A stretch of 27,077 bases of DNA from the NCBI GenBank assembly GCA_900538365.1, contig UPXT01000025.1, positions 1 through 27,077 of the forward strand. The letters run 5' to 3'. The position numbers were made by a program, and so were the translations under genes. Numbering within the stretch: the first letter of the stretch is position 1; each line of letters opens with the position of its first letter. Below, piece by piece: positions 6,865-15,398 of the stretch. The DNA comes from an uncultured Acidaminococcus sp. (GTDB lineage Bacteria > Bacillota > Negativicutes > Acidaminococcales > Acidaminococcaceae). The notes under the pieces are model-generated. The model was not told where the DNA came from. It did no database searches and was given only the letters and a program-made list of their open reading frames with translations.

Positions 6865-8718
6865 TTATTTTTTGTCGTCATCAACAACTTCGGCGTCTAC
6901 GACGTCATCATCGTTCTTCTTGCTGTCAGAGGAAGCACCAGCACCGGCATCAGCACCGGCAGCAGCCCCGTTCTGACCATTCTGCTGGTTCTGTTTGTAA
7001 AGTTCAGCAGACAGCTCATAGAGCGGTTTCTGGAGGGCTTCCGTATCCGCCTTGATCTTATCTACATCGTCACCCTTCATGGTTTCCTTCAAGGTGTTGA
7101 TGGCATCCTGGACCTTCTTGATCTTGTCATCGTGGCCCTTGCCTTCCATATCCTTGACGGTCTTTTCAGCCTGGTAAATCAGCGTATCGGCCTGGTTCTT
7201 GGCATCAACGGATTCCCGGCGCTTTTTATCAGCAGCTTCGTTGGCCTGGGCTTCCTTCACCATCTTATCAACTTCTTCCTTGCTCAGGCTGCCGGAAGAA
7301 GTAATGGTAATCTTCTGTTCCTTGCCCGTGCCAAGATCCTTGGCGCTTACGTTGACGATCCCGTTGGCATCAATATCAAAGGCAACTTCGATTTGAGGCA
7401 CGCCCCGCGGAGCAGCCGGGATGCCGCTCAGTTCGAAACGGCCAAGGGTCTTGTTGTCGGCTGCCATTTCACGTTCGCCCTGAAGAACATGGATGTCAAC
7501 AGAAGGCTGGTTATCCGTAGCCGTCGAGAAGATCTGCTTCTTGGAGGTCGGGATGGTCGTGTTGCGGTCAATGATCCGAGTGAAGACGCCGCCCATGGTT
7601 TCAATCCCAAGGGAAAGCGGCGTTACATCAAGAAGCAGGACATCCTTGACATCACCGGCCAGTACGCCGGCCTGGATAGCGGCACCGACAGCAACGCATT
7701 CATCAGGGTTGACGCCGTGAGCCGGTTCCTTGCCGAGAACGCGTTTGATGGCTTCCTGGACAGCAGGAATACGGGAAGAACCGCCGACAAGGAGGATCTT
7801 ATCAATATCGTTGACCGTCATCTTGGCATCACTGAGAGCCGTATGGACGCACTGGATGGTACGGTCAACAAGGTCGCTCGTCATGCTGTCAAATTTAGTA
7901 CGGGTAAGGTCCATGTCAAGATGCTGCGGGCCGTTGGCACCAGCTGTAATGAACGGCAGGTTGATATTGGTCGTCATCATGCTGGACAGTTCGATCTTGG
8001 CTTTTTCAGCCGCTTCACGAATCCGCTGCATGGCCATCTTATCGCCCGTCAGATCAATCCCGTTTTGTTTCTTGAATTCATCGGTCATCCAATCCATGAT
8101 GCGATGGTCGAAATCATCGCCGCCCAGATGGGTATCACCGGTTGTGGATTTAACTTCAAAGACGCCATCGCCCAATTCCAGGATGGAAACATCGAAGGTC
8201 CCGCCGCCAAGGTCATAGACGAGGACGGTTTTGTCATCGGACTTATCAATGCCATAAGCAAGGGCAGCTGCCGTCGGTTCGTTGATGATTCTCTTGACAT
8301 CAAGACCGGCAATACGGCCGGCGTCCTTCGTAGCCTGACGCTGGGAGTCGTTGAAGTAAGCCGGTACGGTGATGACCGCTTCCGTTACTTTTTCACCAAG
8401 ATAGCGTTCCGCGTCACCTTTCATTTTTTCAAGGATCATTGCAGAAATCTGTTCCGGCGTGTAGTCCTTGCCATCAATGGTCACGGTATATTTCGTGCCC
8501 ATGTGACGTTTGATGGAGCTGATGGTCCGTTCCGGGTTGGAAACAGCCTGACGTTTTGCCAGCTGACCAACGAGGCGTTCCCCATTTTTCGTAAAACCGA
8601 CGACGGACGGAGTCAGGCGGCCGCCTTCCTGGGTCGTAATCACAGTCGGTTCGCCGCCTTCCATTACGGCGACAACAGAGTTTGTAGTCCCTAAGTCAAT
8701 ACCAATGATCTTGCTCAT
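6865..8718 (-). CDS. dnaK: chaperone protein DnaK (Hsp70)
   Basis: A 617-residue ATP-dependent chaperone. The nucleotide-binding domain opens with IIGIDLGTTNS and carries VYDLGGGTFDVSIL and the ILLVGGSSRIPAV block. The linker DVLLLDVTPLSLGIE leads into the substrate-binding domain, and a helical lid ends in a Gly/Ala-rich then acidic tail (VVDAEVVDDDKK), as in other bacterial DnaK. The start has GAGGAGG about eight bases upstream. It lies 45 bp after grpE and works with GrpE and DnaJ. Expression should follow the CIRCE/HrcA site ahead of hrcA. Confidence 0.99.
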   Translation of the reverse strand: MSKIIGIDLGTTNSVVAVMEGGEPTVITTQEGGRLTPSVVGFTKNGERLVGQLAKRQAVSNPERTISSIKRHMGTKYTVTIDGKDYTPEQISAMILEKMKGDAERYLGEKVTEAVITVPAYFNDSQRQATKDAGRIAGLDVKRIINEPTAAALAYGIDKSDDKTVLVYDLGGGTFDVSILELGDGVFEVKSTTGDTHLGGDDFDHRIMDWMTDEFKKQNGIDLTGDKMAMQRIREAAEKAKIELSSMMTTNINLPFITAGANGPQHLDMDLTRTKFDSMTSDLVDRTIQCVHTALSDAKMTVNDIDKILLVGGSSRIPAVQEAIKRVLGKEPAHGVNPDECVAVGAAIQAGVLAGDVKDVLLLDVTPLSLGIETMGGVFTRIIDRNTTIPTSKKQIFSTATDNQPSVDIHVLQGEREMAADNKTLGRFELSGIPAAPRGVPQIEVAFDIDANGIVNVSAKDLGTGKEQKITITSSGSLSKEEVDKMVKEAQANEAADKKRRESVDAKNQADTLIYQAEKTVKDMEGKGHDDKIKKVQDAINTLKETMKGDDVDKIKADTEALQKPLYELSAELYKQNQQNGQNGAAAGADAGAGASSDSKKNDDDVVDAEVVDDDKK

Positions 8719-8763
8719 TATAAATTCCTCCTCATGCAGCTAACTTGCTGGTTTTCACTTCAA

Positions 8764-9345
8764 TTAATTATGGACAACCCTTACTTTGCTGTGGCGGATG
8801 ACATCGTCACCGATCCGGTAGCCTTTTTCAAGGACCATATCAATGCTGTCATCGGGCAGGTCGGGATTGCTGCCTTGCATAACGGCCTCATGGACCTGCG
8901 GATCGAAAGGTTTGCCTTCAGCAGGAATCTCTTCGATATGCAGGGTTTCAAGGGCTTTTTCAAACTGTTTGTGGATCATGGCCATGCCCTTTAAAATGGA
9001 CTCAGCATCATGGTTTTGTTCCACACTGGCTTCGGCGCGTTCAAAATTATCGAGGACCTTCAGGAATTCCCGGACCACCGAAGCCGTTACGAAACGGCCC
9101 AAGCGCTCCCGTTCTTCCGTATTCCTCTTGCGGAAATTATCAAAATCGGCCTGCAGACGAAGCAGCCGATTGGAAAGCTCATCGATTTCCTTTTGCTGCT
9201 TGGAAATCGTTTGATCCTTGGGATCAGGCGTACCATCTGCCGGTTCTGCGTTCTTTTTCTCAGCCTCCGTGGCCTTTGCTGCTTCCGCTTTGTCAGCATT
9301 CATTTCGGCGGCTTGTTGTTTTGGATCTTTTGTCTCTTCGTTCAC
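8764..9345 (-). CDS. grpE: nucleotide exchange factor GrpE
   Basis: A 193-residue DnaK nucleotide exchange factor. Residues 1-45 are charged and low in complexity. A long coiled-coil helix follows (about 45-100, containing LLRLQADFDNFRKRN), then the four-helix and beta-wing region ending in GYRIGDDVIRHSKVRVV. The start is GTG at 9345, with GGGAGG seven bases upstream. It lies 12 bp after hrcA, in a compact operon. Confidence 0.96.
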   Translation of the reverse strand: MNEETKDPKQQAAEMNADKAEAAKATEAEKKNAEPADGTPDPKDQTISKQQKEIDELSNRLLRLQADFDNFRKRNTEERERLGRFVTASVVREFLKVLDNFERAEASVEQNHDAESILKGMAMIHKQFEKALETLHIEEIPAEGKPFDPQVHEAVMQGSNPDLPDDSIDMVLEKGYRIGDDVIRHSKVRVVHN

Positions 9346-9357
9346 CGTACGTCCTCC

Positions 9358-10404
9358 CTATTTTTCATCAATTTTATTCATAACCACCTTCAGGTAGTGA
9401 TGAAGGTAATCCATCACAGAAATAACCTTGCGGTATTCCATACGGGTAGGTCCCAACACGGCAAGGGTCCCAACGACCTGGCCATTCAGGCGGTAAGTCG
9501 CTTGGATCATGCTGCAGTCCTGAATGCTGGAGAACTTGTTCTCGCTGCCAATGGTAACCTTTAGTCCCGAGTCACTGCTGGCCTTCAGCATATCCTTGAG
9601 CATCTGTTCTTCTTCAAGGACGCCCAAGAGTTCCCGCATCCGTTCCGTATCCTTGAATTCAGGCTGTCCCAGGAGCTGTTTGGTTCCGCCAAGGAACATC
9701 TTGTCCTCCTGCTGGGCGGCCTTGACCTTCTTGATACGGCTGACAATGGATGCATACAGCCGTTTGTCCCCGGCAAGCATTTCACGTACCTGTGCAAGGA
9801 GCTCCTGAGAAATATCATTCAGTTTGCGTCCATTAAGGTACTGCGAAACACGCTGGGCAATCTGGTCCAGCTCGCCTTCTTTGACCCCGCTGGGGATTTC
9901 CACCACGCCATGATCGACATTCCCCTCTTCCGTGACGATGCACAGGATGGCCTGACCCTTGTTGAGGGGCAGGAACTTCATATAGGAGAAAGTTGCCTCG
10001 CTGTCCTTGTTGGCAAGGACGACGGATACGTTCTTGCTCATGCGGGACAGGATCTTGGCCGTTGATTGGAAGATGTCGTCAATGGTATGCACCCGCTGTC
10101 TGAACCAATTATTGATGAGCGACATATCACTCGGTGATAGGGCCAGGGATTCATCACCGGCAAGGGAATCCACATAAAGGCGATACGCCGCCGCGGAAGG
10201 GATCCGTCCTGCCGATGTGTGGGGTTGCTCCAGGAATCCAAGGAGCTCCAGATCGGACATTTCGTTTCGAATGGTCGCCGGACTGATACCAAGATTGTAT
10301 TTCCGAGCGATTGTACGGGATCCTACAGGCTCGGCCGTCTCGATGTAATCGTCAATGACGAGTTGAAGTATTTTCTTTTGTCGTTCGGTCAGCACTGTAA
10401 TCAT
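9358..10404 (-). CDS. hrcA: heat-inducible transcription repressor HrcA
   Basis: A 348-residue repressor of class I heat-shock genes. An N-terminal winged helix (LTERQKKILQLVIDDYIETA, then PVGSRTIARKY) is followed by the GAF-like central domain and the HrcA-specific C-terminal region (LAVLGPTRMEYRKVISVMDY). It should bind the perfect CIRCE site 16 bp upstream, giving autoregulation of the whole operon, with GroEL as the usual activity sensor. The ATG at 10404 is used here; a GTG at 10395 (giving MLTERQ, the common family start) is a real alternative because the upstream GGGAAAGAG is only a modest ribosome site for either. Confidence 0.97.
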   Translation of the reverse strand: MITVLTERQKKILQLVIDDYIETAEPVGSRTIARKYNLGISPATIRNEMSDLELLGFLEQPHTSAGRIPSAAAYRLYVDSLAGDESLALSPSDMSLINNWFRQRVHTIDDIFQSTAKILSRMSKNVSVVLANKDSEATFSYMKFLPLNKGQAILCIVTEEGNVDHGVVEIPSGVKEGELDQIAQRVSQYLNGRKLNDISQELLAQVREMLAGDKRLYASIVSRIKKVKAAQQEDKMFLGGTKQLLGQPEFKDTERMRELLGVLEEEQMLKDMLKASSDSGLKVTIGSENKFSSIQDCSMIQATYRLNGQVVGTLAVLGPTRMEYRKVISVMDYLHHYLKVVMNKIDEK

Positions 10405-10419
10405 CTCTTTCCCAGATTA

Positions 10420-10446
10420 TTAGCACTCGAAACTTTAGAGTGCTAA
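10420..10446. promoter_or_regulatory. CIRCE operator
   Basis: TTAGCACTC and GAGTGCTAA are separated by nine bases, an exact match to the CIRCE consensus. It lies between the hrcA promoter and start codon, where HrcA blocks transcription. Confidence 0.98.
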
Positions 10447-10458
10447 CATCTAATGGTT

Positions 10459-10487
10459 AAGATACACCTCTTTAGTCAAAATGTCAA
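10459..10487 (-). promoter_or_regulatory. hrcA-grpE-dnaK-dnaJ promoter
   Basis: TTGACA (10487-10482) and TATCTT (10464-10459) are separated by 17 bp, immediately upstream of CIRCE. This is a housekeeping-sigma promoter controlled by repression rather than by an alternative sigma factor. Confidence 0.85.
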
Positions 10488-10527
10488 TACTTTCCCGAAA
10501 AATAATTCACAAAAATCCCAAGTCGCA

Positions 10528-10570
10528 AAAAAGAAGGCCCCATGCGGGAAAAAGCTCCTTTAAAAAGGGC
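10528..10570 (-). terminator. possible terminator of hemW
   Basis: On the minus strand AAGG and CCTT with inner CCC/GGG pairings form an imperfect hairpin followed by CTTTTTT. It lies about 45 bases after the hemW stop. Pairing is poor, so this is tentative. Confidence 0.4.
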
Positions 10571-10613
10571 TGCCGCAGGGGTACCGTCCTTGACTTTTGC
10601 TGCTCGTTTTTCT

Positions 10614-11768
10614 TCATTTTTGTGGTTCCCGGTCCGTCGTGATGAAGGCTTCGAAGGCAAGGTTCCCGTACTGCATGCCAAGGGGTGTGAGGCGGAAATG
10701 CCCATCCTCCCTCTTGGCCCACCCCTTATGGATAAGATCCTCTGTCTCAGGACCGTAATCAAGTTCAAAGGAGCGCCCAAAGCGGGTCTCATAATCCAGG
10801 AGGGAAAGGCCCCTTACGGTACGCAGGTTCATGAAGATCATTTCTTCCCGCTGGACGGCAGGGGAAAGGATTTCGATCTCCGGTGCCTCCCCTCTTTCAT
10901 AGGCTGCAAGATAAGCCTGATTGGTCTCCCGCTTCCTGCCGTCAAAGCCAGTCGCGCCGGCGCCAAAGGCAAGATAGGGATGGTAGTGCCAATAGATCAG
11001 GTTGTGCCGCGACTCGTCTCCTGCCTTGGCAAAATTAGAAATCTCGTAGCGCTCATAGCCGCCCTTGGCGAGGCGGTCCATGATAAGGTCATACATGGCG
11101 CCCGTCTCTTCGTCTGTGGGAAGGGTCCAGAGCCCTTTTTGGAGCTTATGGGAAAGGACGGTCCCCGGTTCGACAGAAAGCCCGTAGATGGAAATATGGC
11201 TGGGTCCAAGGGCCATGAGTTCCGTCAAGGACGCTTCGATGCTTGCTGCCGTCTGCGTTGGAAATCCATAGATGAGGTCACAGGACAGGCGTGTAAATCC
11301 CGCTTCTTTGCTGAGCTGGATGATGTGCCGTGCCTCATCCGCTGTATGGGTGCGGCCCATCAGGCGCAGTTCACTGTCCTCAAGGGACTGGATGCCCAGG
11401 CTCAGGCGGTCCACCCCCAACGCGCGCAGCCCCCGCAGGTAGGCCTCATCGACGGTTCCTGGATTGGCTTCAAGGGTCACTTCCCGCGGTGCATTGAAAT
11501 AGCCTTTTTCCTTGAGGGCACTGAAGATGGCGGCGAGTTCTTCCAATGATAGCAGGCTGGGCGTACCGCCGCCAACATAGATTGTCGCGCCGCGGCTTAC
11601 GGGAAGAGGGGCCTCACAGCTCCTGATTTCCTTGATCAGGGCCTTGACGTATCGGGTGCGGGCCACTTCATCCTGCCCCTGGTAGCTGATAAAATCACAA
11701 TAACTGCACTTATGCTGGCAGAATGGGATATGGAGATAGATGCCTTGATAGGCTTCCCATGGATGCAT
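10614..11768 (-). CDS. hemW: HemW-like radical SAM protein (putative heme chaperone)
   Basis: A 384-residue radical SAM protein of the HemN/HemW group. The iron-sulfur motif CxxxCxxC is C17-C21-C24 in PFCQHKCSYCDF, followed by the SAM-site glycine block YVGGGTPSLL. LGIQSLEDSELRLMGRTHT, DLIYGFPTQT and HISIYGLSVEPGT are typical HemW segments, and a HemN_C-type domain closes the protein. HemW proteins are proposed to insert heme into respiratory enzymes and are not coproporphyrinogen oxidases. The start at 11768 has AAAGGAG about eight bases upstream; the longer frame to 11828 includes the promoter. Its usual neighbour hrcA follows on the same strand, whereas lepA, usually next on the other side, is 8 kb away. 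Confidence 0.92.
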   Translation of the reverse strand: MHPWEAYQGIYLHIPFCQHKCSYCDFISYQGQDEVARTRYVKALIKEIRSCEAPLPVSRGATIYVGGGTPSLLSLEELAAIFSALKEKGYFNAPREVTLEANPGTVDEAYLRGLRALGVDRLSLGIQSLEDSELRLMGRTHTADEARHIIQLSKEAGFTRLSCDLIYGFPTQTAASIEASLTELMALGPSHISIYGLSVEPGTVLSHKLQKGLWTLPTDEETGAMYDLIMDRLAKGGYERYEISNFAKAGDESRHNLIYWHYHPYLAFGAGATGFDGRKRETNQAYLAAYERGEAPEIEILSPAVQREEMIFMNLRTVRGLSLLDYETRFGRSFELDYGPETEDLIHKGWAKREDGHFRLTPLGMQYGNLAFEAFITTDREPQK

Positions 11769-11798
11769 TTGGAAGACTCCTTTATGTGTGATGGGGAT

Positions 11799-11840
11799 AT
11801 TGTAGCATGGATGGGATGGTCGGCGCAAAAATCGCGCCGA
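11799..11840 (-). promoter_or_regulatory. hemW promoter overlapped by an inverted repeat
   Basis: A TACAAT -10 box (11804-11799) has a weak TTGCGC (11828-11823) 18 bp upstream. The -35 box lies within a perfect inverted repeat, TCGGCGC (11820-11826) and GCGCCGA (11834-11840), with a seven-base spacer. The repeat could be an operator or part of a small hairpin; no regulator is identified. Confidence 0.45.
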
Positions 11841-11901
11841 TTTGATGAAGTGACGTCGTCGGGCGGGCCGCTCCTAGAAATGTTTTCGGATAAAAAAGGA
11901 A

Positions 11902-11936
11902 ACCTTTTTCGCCTACGGTCCATATTCGAAAAAGGT
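11902..11936. repeat. unexplained inverted repeat between adhesin and hemW
   Basis: ACCTTTTTCG (11902-11911) and CGAAAAAGGT (11927-11936) form a perfect 10-bp pair around 15 bases. On the minus strand it is followed by a T-rich stretch, so it could act as a back-up terminator for the adhesin transcript. Confidence 0.5.
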
Positions 11937-12005
11937 AAATGGAAAAAAGACAGGAAGGGAACACTCTCGCCGTTCCAGATGATGACTCAGCCCAATTTTG
12001 TGGTT

Positions 12006-12047
12006 AAATAAAAAGAAAGGCTGCAGTACTTTTTTGCAGCCTTTCTT
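12006..12047 (-). terminator. terminator of the adhesin gene
   Basis: AAGAAAGGCTGC (12013-12024) and GCAGCCTTTCTT (12036-12047) form a perfect 12-bp stem. On the minus strand TTTATTT follows. It begins about five bases after the adhesin stop codon. Confidence 0.9.
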
Positions 12048-12051
12048 ACGC

Positions 12052-13974
12052 TTACTTCTGCATGATCAGGCGTTTCAGGTCAAGAAGTTCTTTTTCAAGA
12101 GTATCAATCTTATTTGCCTGGATCTTCAGCATTTCATTTTGATGTTCAATCTTTGCGTTCTGGTCCATGATGGTCTGCTGCATGACAAGCGGACTTGCCT
12201 TTGGCTTCCGGCTCTTTGTGCCAAAACGGAAAGTGACACCGCCGCTCATCATGGCATCGCCGTTGCCAAGGGTACCGCCAAAGTTATACATGACGTCTTC
12301 ATTTGGGCGGTAGAACAGGCCAAGGGCCGCAGCATTGGCCGCTTTATAGTGGCCATAGCCGAGGGCAAATTCAAATTTGCTGTCCGGATCCCATTCCAGG
12401 GGATGGAGGGCTGCCAAGGCAGCTGCACCTGCGCCAGCACGGCTCACTTCGTGGGTCATGCGGCTATTGAGGCTCTCTACGCGGTGATCAACATAATCCA
12501 CATTGGCTGCACTCGTCGGATTGCTTGGATCTGTGGCAATTCCTGTAATGGTCCGCGTGACGCCATCCTTTCCGCGAACATCGATGGTCTTTGCCGTCCC
12601 GTTCTGGTCGATATTGATGGTTACGCCATCGGTTTTCACAAGCGTATTTCCGTCCACATCTTTAAGAGCGTTATAGAGGGTATCGCCGCTGATGAGGCGA
12701 TGGTCACCGCTTTGGGATTCACCTGTACCAAGCTTCTTCTGCCAGCTTGTGACATCGGAATCCGTGAGATTTGCCGCATCGCGGTCGGCCTTCTTATCCA
12801 TGTCCTCTTTCATGACATCCTTGATGGCACTGTCGTCAACGTTGACAGCATAGGAAATATTGCCATTTTCCGTCTTCGTCGTAACGGTCGTGTTCTTGCC
12901 ATTGACGACCTTCACAGCATCCTGAGCGAGGTTCTTGATTTTTGTTGCTCCTTCATCCGTAATGTTGGAAAGATCCGTCTTGGCGTAATTATTGTCCAGG
13001 CTGTCGGTGATGTTCTGGATATTCGTGATCCGATCCGTGTTGTTCTTTACCTGGTCATCAAGGTTCTTCAGGTTCTCTGCTGCAGATGTATCCTTCTTGA
13101 TGTAGGCGCCGTCTTCGCTGACTCGGGTTTCGTCCTTGATGGCTTTTGCCACCGTATCGCCCGTCACAAGACGGTTGTCATTTTCTTTCACCTCGCCCGT
13201 ACCAATAGCATTGCCCCAGCTTTCAGCATTCTTCTTCTGATCTTCTTCGGAAGCGGCCGTGCCGTCAGGGTTCTTGAGGTTACTACCGACATTCGAGGCG
13301 TCCATATTGGCTTTCTTATTGATGTTTTCGTTCGTATCCTGCGCAGCCTTATTTAAGGCATCGTAGACTGTATCGCCCGTCACAAGACCGCCGTTTCCTT
13401 GTTCGACCTTGCCGTCACCTACCACATCAACCTTGAAGGTTTTCACGCCATCCACATCACGGGAGGAAACGGTCGTATGGGACCCATTTTCCATATTGAT
13501 GACGCCTTTGGCGAGGTTCTTGATAACTGTCTGACCGGCATCGGTGATGTTCGTCAAGTTCGTCAGATCCGTAATGTTCTTCGTATTGGTACCAACCTGT
13601 TTATCAAGGGCAAGGAGGTTGTCGCCGGTGGTACTTGCCATTTTGACGTAATCGCCATCCTCACTTGGCCGCACTTCACTGTAGACCGTGCCGCCGGAAA
13701 CAAGGTTCGTATCGCCATCAGCAACAGCACCGTCATTGTTGACGCTGACCTTGTAAGTGGCAGCTCCTGTCGTTTCGTCTTTTTCACTTGTTACACTGAC
13801 GAGATCGCCTGCCGAGACTTTTGTCAGCTGATCCATGGTCGCCGCATCGTGGCCATCTTTACCGTATCCCACATTGACCAAGCGGTTATAGAGATTGCTG
13901 TCATAAGCCTGTACCTTGACTTTCCCCCCAGTCGCTGTATTATACGCTGTCTGATAATACTGATCCCCTTTTTT
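12052..13974 (-). CDS. trimeric autotransporter adhesin, C-terminal part (stalk and YadA anchor)
   Basis: This frame continues the upstream adhesin after a one-base frameshift; the first shared codons are the two lysines at 13974-13969. It encodes about 640 residues. A YadA neck-like segment (VNVGYGKDGHDAATMDQL) opens it. A stalk follows with recurring blocks ending NLVSGGTVY, GLVTGDTVYDAL, RLVTGDTVAKAI and RLISGDTLYNAL, interspersed with ITD-rich coiled-coil stretches. Then comes the YadA-type outer-membrane anchor (SRMTHEVSRAGAGAAALAAL onward, with beta-strands ending GGVTFRFGT). Unlike classical members, the protein does not end at the barrel: about 54 further residues with heptad-like I/L/M spacing predict a terminal coiled coil. 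The frame has an upstream ATG at 14118, but its first 48 codons are out-of-frame adhesin sequence, so it is unlikely to be translated independently. Confidence 0.85.
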   Translation of the reverse strand, partial: KKGDQYYQTAYNTATGGKVKVQAYDSNLYNRLVNVGYGKDGHDAATMDQLTKVSAGDLVSVTSEKDETTGAATYKVSVNNDGAVADGDTNLVSGGTVYSEVRPSEDGDYVKMASTTGDNLLALDKQVGTNTKNITDLTNLTNITDAGQTVIKNLAKGVINMENGSHTTVSSRDVDGVKTFKVDVVGDGKVEQGNGGLVTGDTVYDALNKAAQDTNENINKKANMDASNVGSNLKNPDGTAASEEDQKKNAESWGNAIGTGEVKENDNRLVTGDTVAKAIKDETRVSEDGAYIKKDTSAAENLKNLDDQVKNNTDRITNIQNITDSLDNNYAKTDLSNITDEGATKIKNLAQDAVKVVNGKNTTVTTKTENGNISYAVNVDDSAIKDVMKEDMDKKADRDAANLTDSDVTSWQKKLGTGESQSGDHRLISGDTLYNALKDVDGNTLVKTDGVTINIDQNGTAKTIDVRGKDGVTRTITGIATDPSNPTSAANVDYVDHRVESLNSRMTHEVSRAGAGAAALAALHPLEWDPDSKFEFALGYGHYKAANAAALGLFYRPNEDVMYNFGGTLGNGDAMMSGGVTFRFGTKSRKPKASPLVMQQTIMDQNAKIEHQNEMLKIQANKIDTLEKELLDLKRLIMQK

Positions 13975-15031
13975 TATGTCCAACAGAAATGGTTCCTGCT
14001 TCCGTGGCCACAGCGCCTGCACCGATGGCAACCCCATTTTCGACATTTGCCGACGCACCGCTGCCAATTGCAATGGCATCTTTTGCCGTATCCGCGGTCG
14101 AAGCCCCGCCAATGGCAACAGAATATTGTCCTTGGGCGGCTCCTCTTTCTCCGCCTACCATAACCGAATAGAGTCCACTTGCAGCATTAGACCAGCCGCC
14201 TAAAATGGCAGTCCCCGTCCCGGACGCCGTATTGCTGGCCCCGCCGTATACAGAAGTCAGCGTACCTGTTGTCATATTATATGTTCCGCCAAAAATGCCC
14301 GCCTGTTTTCCTCCAATGGTATTTCTTGATCCCCCAATCAGGACGGACTGATTAGCATTCCCTGAAGACTTGTTTACCGTTCCACCAACAAATACAGTAT
14401 CCGTTCCACTCGTCAATTCGTGTTGATTCCCACCAATGATGATCCCGTTTGCCGCGCCATTTTTATTATTTGAGCCTCCAATGATTGTGCTGTTGACGCC
14501 GCTTGCTAAATTGGTATTTCCGCCCATAATAGCCGCATTTTCCCCTGAAGCCGTATTGGTGGAACCACTTACAACAATGGAGTTTCTGCCTGAAGCTATA
14601 TTATTGGCGCCGCCTGTAACGACAGAATAGACGCCAGACGTTGTATTTCCCGATCCCCCTAAAACAACGGAATAATTTCCGCTAGCCGTATTGTATTGGC
14701 CGCCTAGGACCTGTCCGTATAGTGCAAGAGGTGCCGTTGCGGTTCCAATGCTGCCGCTATCAGCAACAAAGATTTGCCCGGCATGGCCCCACCATGAATT
14801 GGTTGAATCGATGAAAGTATAGTAAAGATCTCCCGTTGTTTGGGCAGTCGTACCGCTTGATGTCTTATACTCCATCGAGACCTGTTTTTCCGGCTTGATT
14901 TCCGCTGCGTACCCCACATTTCCCGCAAACCCGCCTTCTTGGTAAGGCAAAAGCGCGGCCATTCCCCATACAGTCATGGATACCATGGTCAAGATGGCCA
15001 TCTTTTTATGCAAACTCATTGTGCCCCTCAT
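13940..15031 (-). CDS. trimeric autotransporter adhesin, N-terminal part (signal peptide and YadA head), frameshifted
   Basis: The 363-residue frame begins with a probable signal peptide (MSLHKKMAILTMVSMTVWGM, likely cleavage after VGYAA). YadA-head repeats of about 14 residues follow, with the recurring pattern S-V-x-GG-x-x-N-x-A-S-G, up to the typical head end GAVATEAGTISVGHKK. At the A7 tract (13969-13975, minus) the frame runs into 11 unrelated residues and stops. Removing one A joins it to the stalk and anchor frame as GHKKGDQYYQTAY, giving a protein of about 992 residues. The start at 15031 has AGGAGG six bases upstream. Alone, this fragment would be an exported head without a membrane anchor. 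The shift may be true mutation, phase variation or a sequencing error. Confidence 0.85.
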   Translation of the reverse strand: MRGTMSLHKKMAILTMVSMTVWGMAALLPYQEGGFAGNVGYAAEIKPEKQVSMEYKTSSGTTAQTTGDLYYTFIDSTNSWWGHAGQIFVADSGSIGTATAPLALYGQVLGGQYNTASGNYSVVLGGSGNTTSGVYSVVTGGANNIASGRNSIVVSGSTNTASGENAAIMGGNTNLASGVNSTIIGGSNNKNGAANGIIIGGNQHELTSGTDTVFVGGTVNKSSGNANQSVLIGGSRNTIGGKQAGIFGGTYNMTTGTLTSVYGGASNTASGTGTAILGGWSNAASGLYSVMVGGERGAAQGQYSVAIGGASTADTAKDAIAIGSGASANVENGVAIGAGAVATEAGTISVGHKKRGSVLSDSV

Positions 15032-15398
15032 CGGTCTCCTCCTTGTTTTCCCGCAGTCCCTTATCGTTGTTTTCTCTTTTGTCTAATTTATTTCACTCTT
15101 CAAGAAGTTAAATAAGAAAAATATACTATTTAATCAACTTAATTAATTATTTACGGAATATTTGGAACTTTATTTATAATTAATTCTTTTGTCGTTTTTT
15201 CTATATTTTTTGATTTGAATCTTATTTTAATATTCTATAAGCAATTTTATTCTGTGTCAAGAATATTTTTTACATACAATAGATTCATAATATGTATATA
15301 TTGATTTTAATCGTGATTAGTCTACTGATTATATTTACTGATTATATTTTTAATATGCAATTTTCCCTTCAAAAGGATTGTCTATTCCATTCGCATGT
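15032..15398. other. AT-rich adhesin leader and upstream region
   Basis: No gene is visible. The adhesin promoter at 15232-15260 divides this region. On its downstream side lies an unusually long AT-rich leader of about 190 nt, ending in the AGGAGG site. Beyond the promoter is AT-rich DNA with repeated ATATTTACTGATTATATTTT-like motifs near 15320-15350, possibly an upstream activating element. I find no conserved riboswitch in the leader. Confidence 0.6.
15232..15260 (-). promoter_or_regulatory. adhesin promoter
   Basis: TTGACA (15260-15255) and TAGAAT (15237-15232) are separated by 17 bp on the minus strand. Transcription would begin about 195 bases before the adhesin ATG. Confidence 0.75.

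Noticed and set aside
7132..8694. 520-codon open frame on the plus strand opposite dnaK
   Set aside because: It is an antisense shadow of dnaK, a well-known artefact of its codon usage; no ribosome site or family match was seen.
11998..13356. 452-codon plus-strand open frame opposite the adhesin stalk
   Set aside because: It mirrors the adhesin coding sequence, begins inside the adhesin terminator region and has no domain I recognise.
13969..13975. Programmed -1 ribosomal frameshift at the A7 tract
   Set aside because: Joining the two adhesin frames needs +1 (or -2) movement, so a standard -1 slippery site would not produce the full protein.
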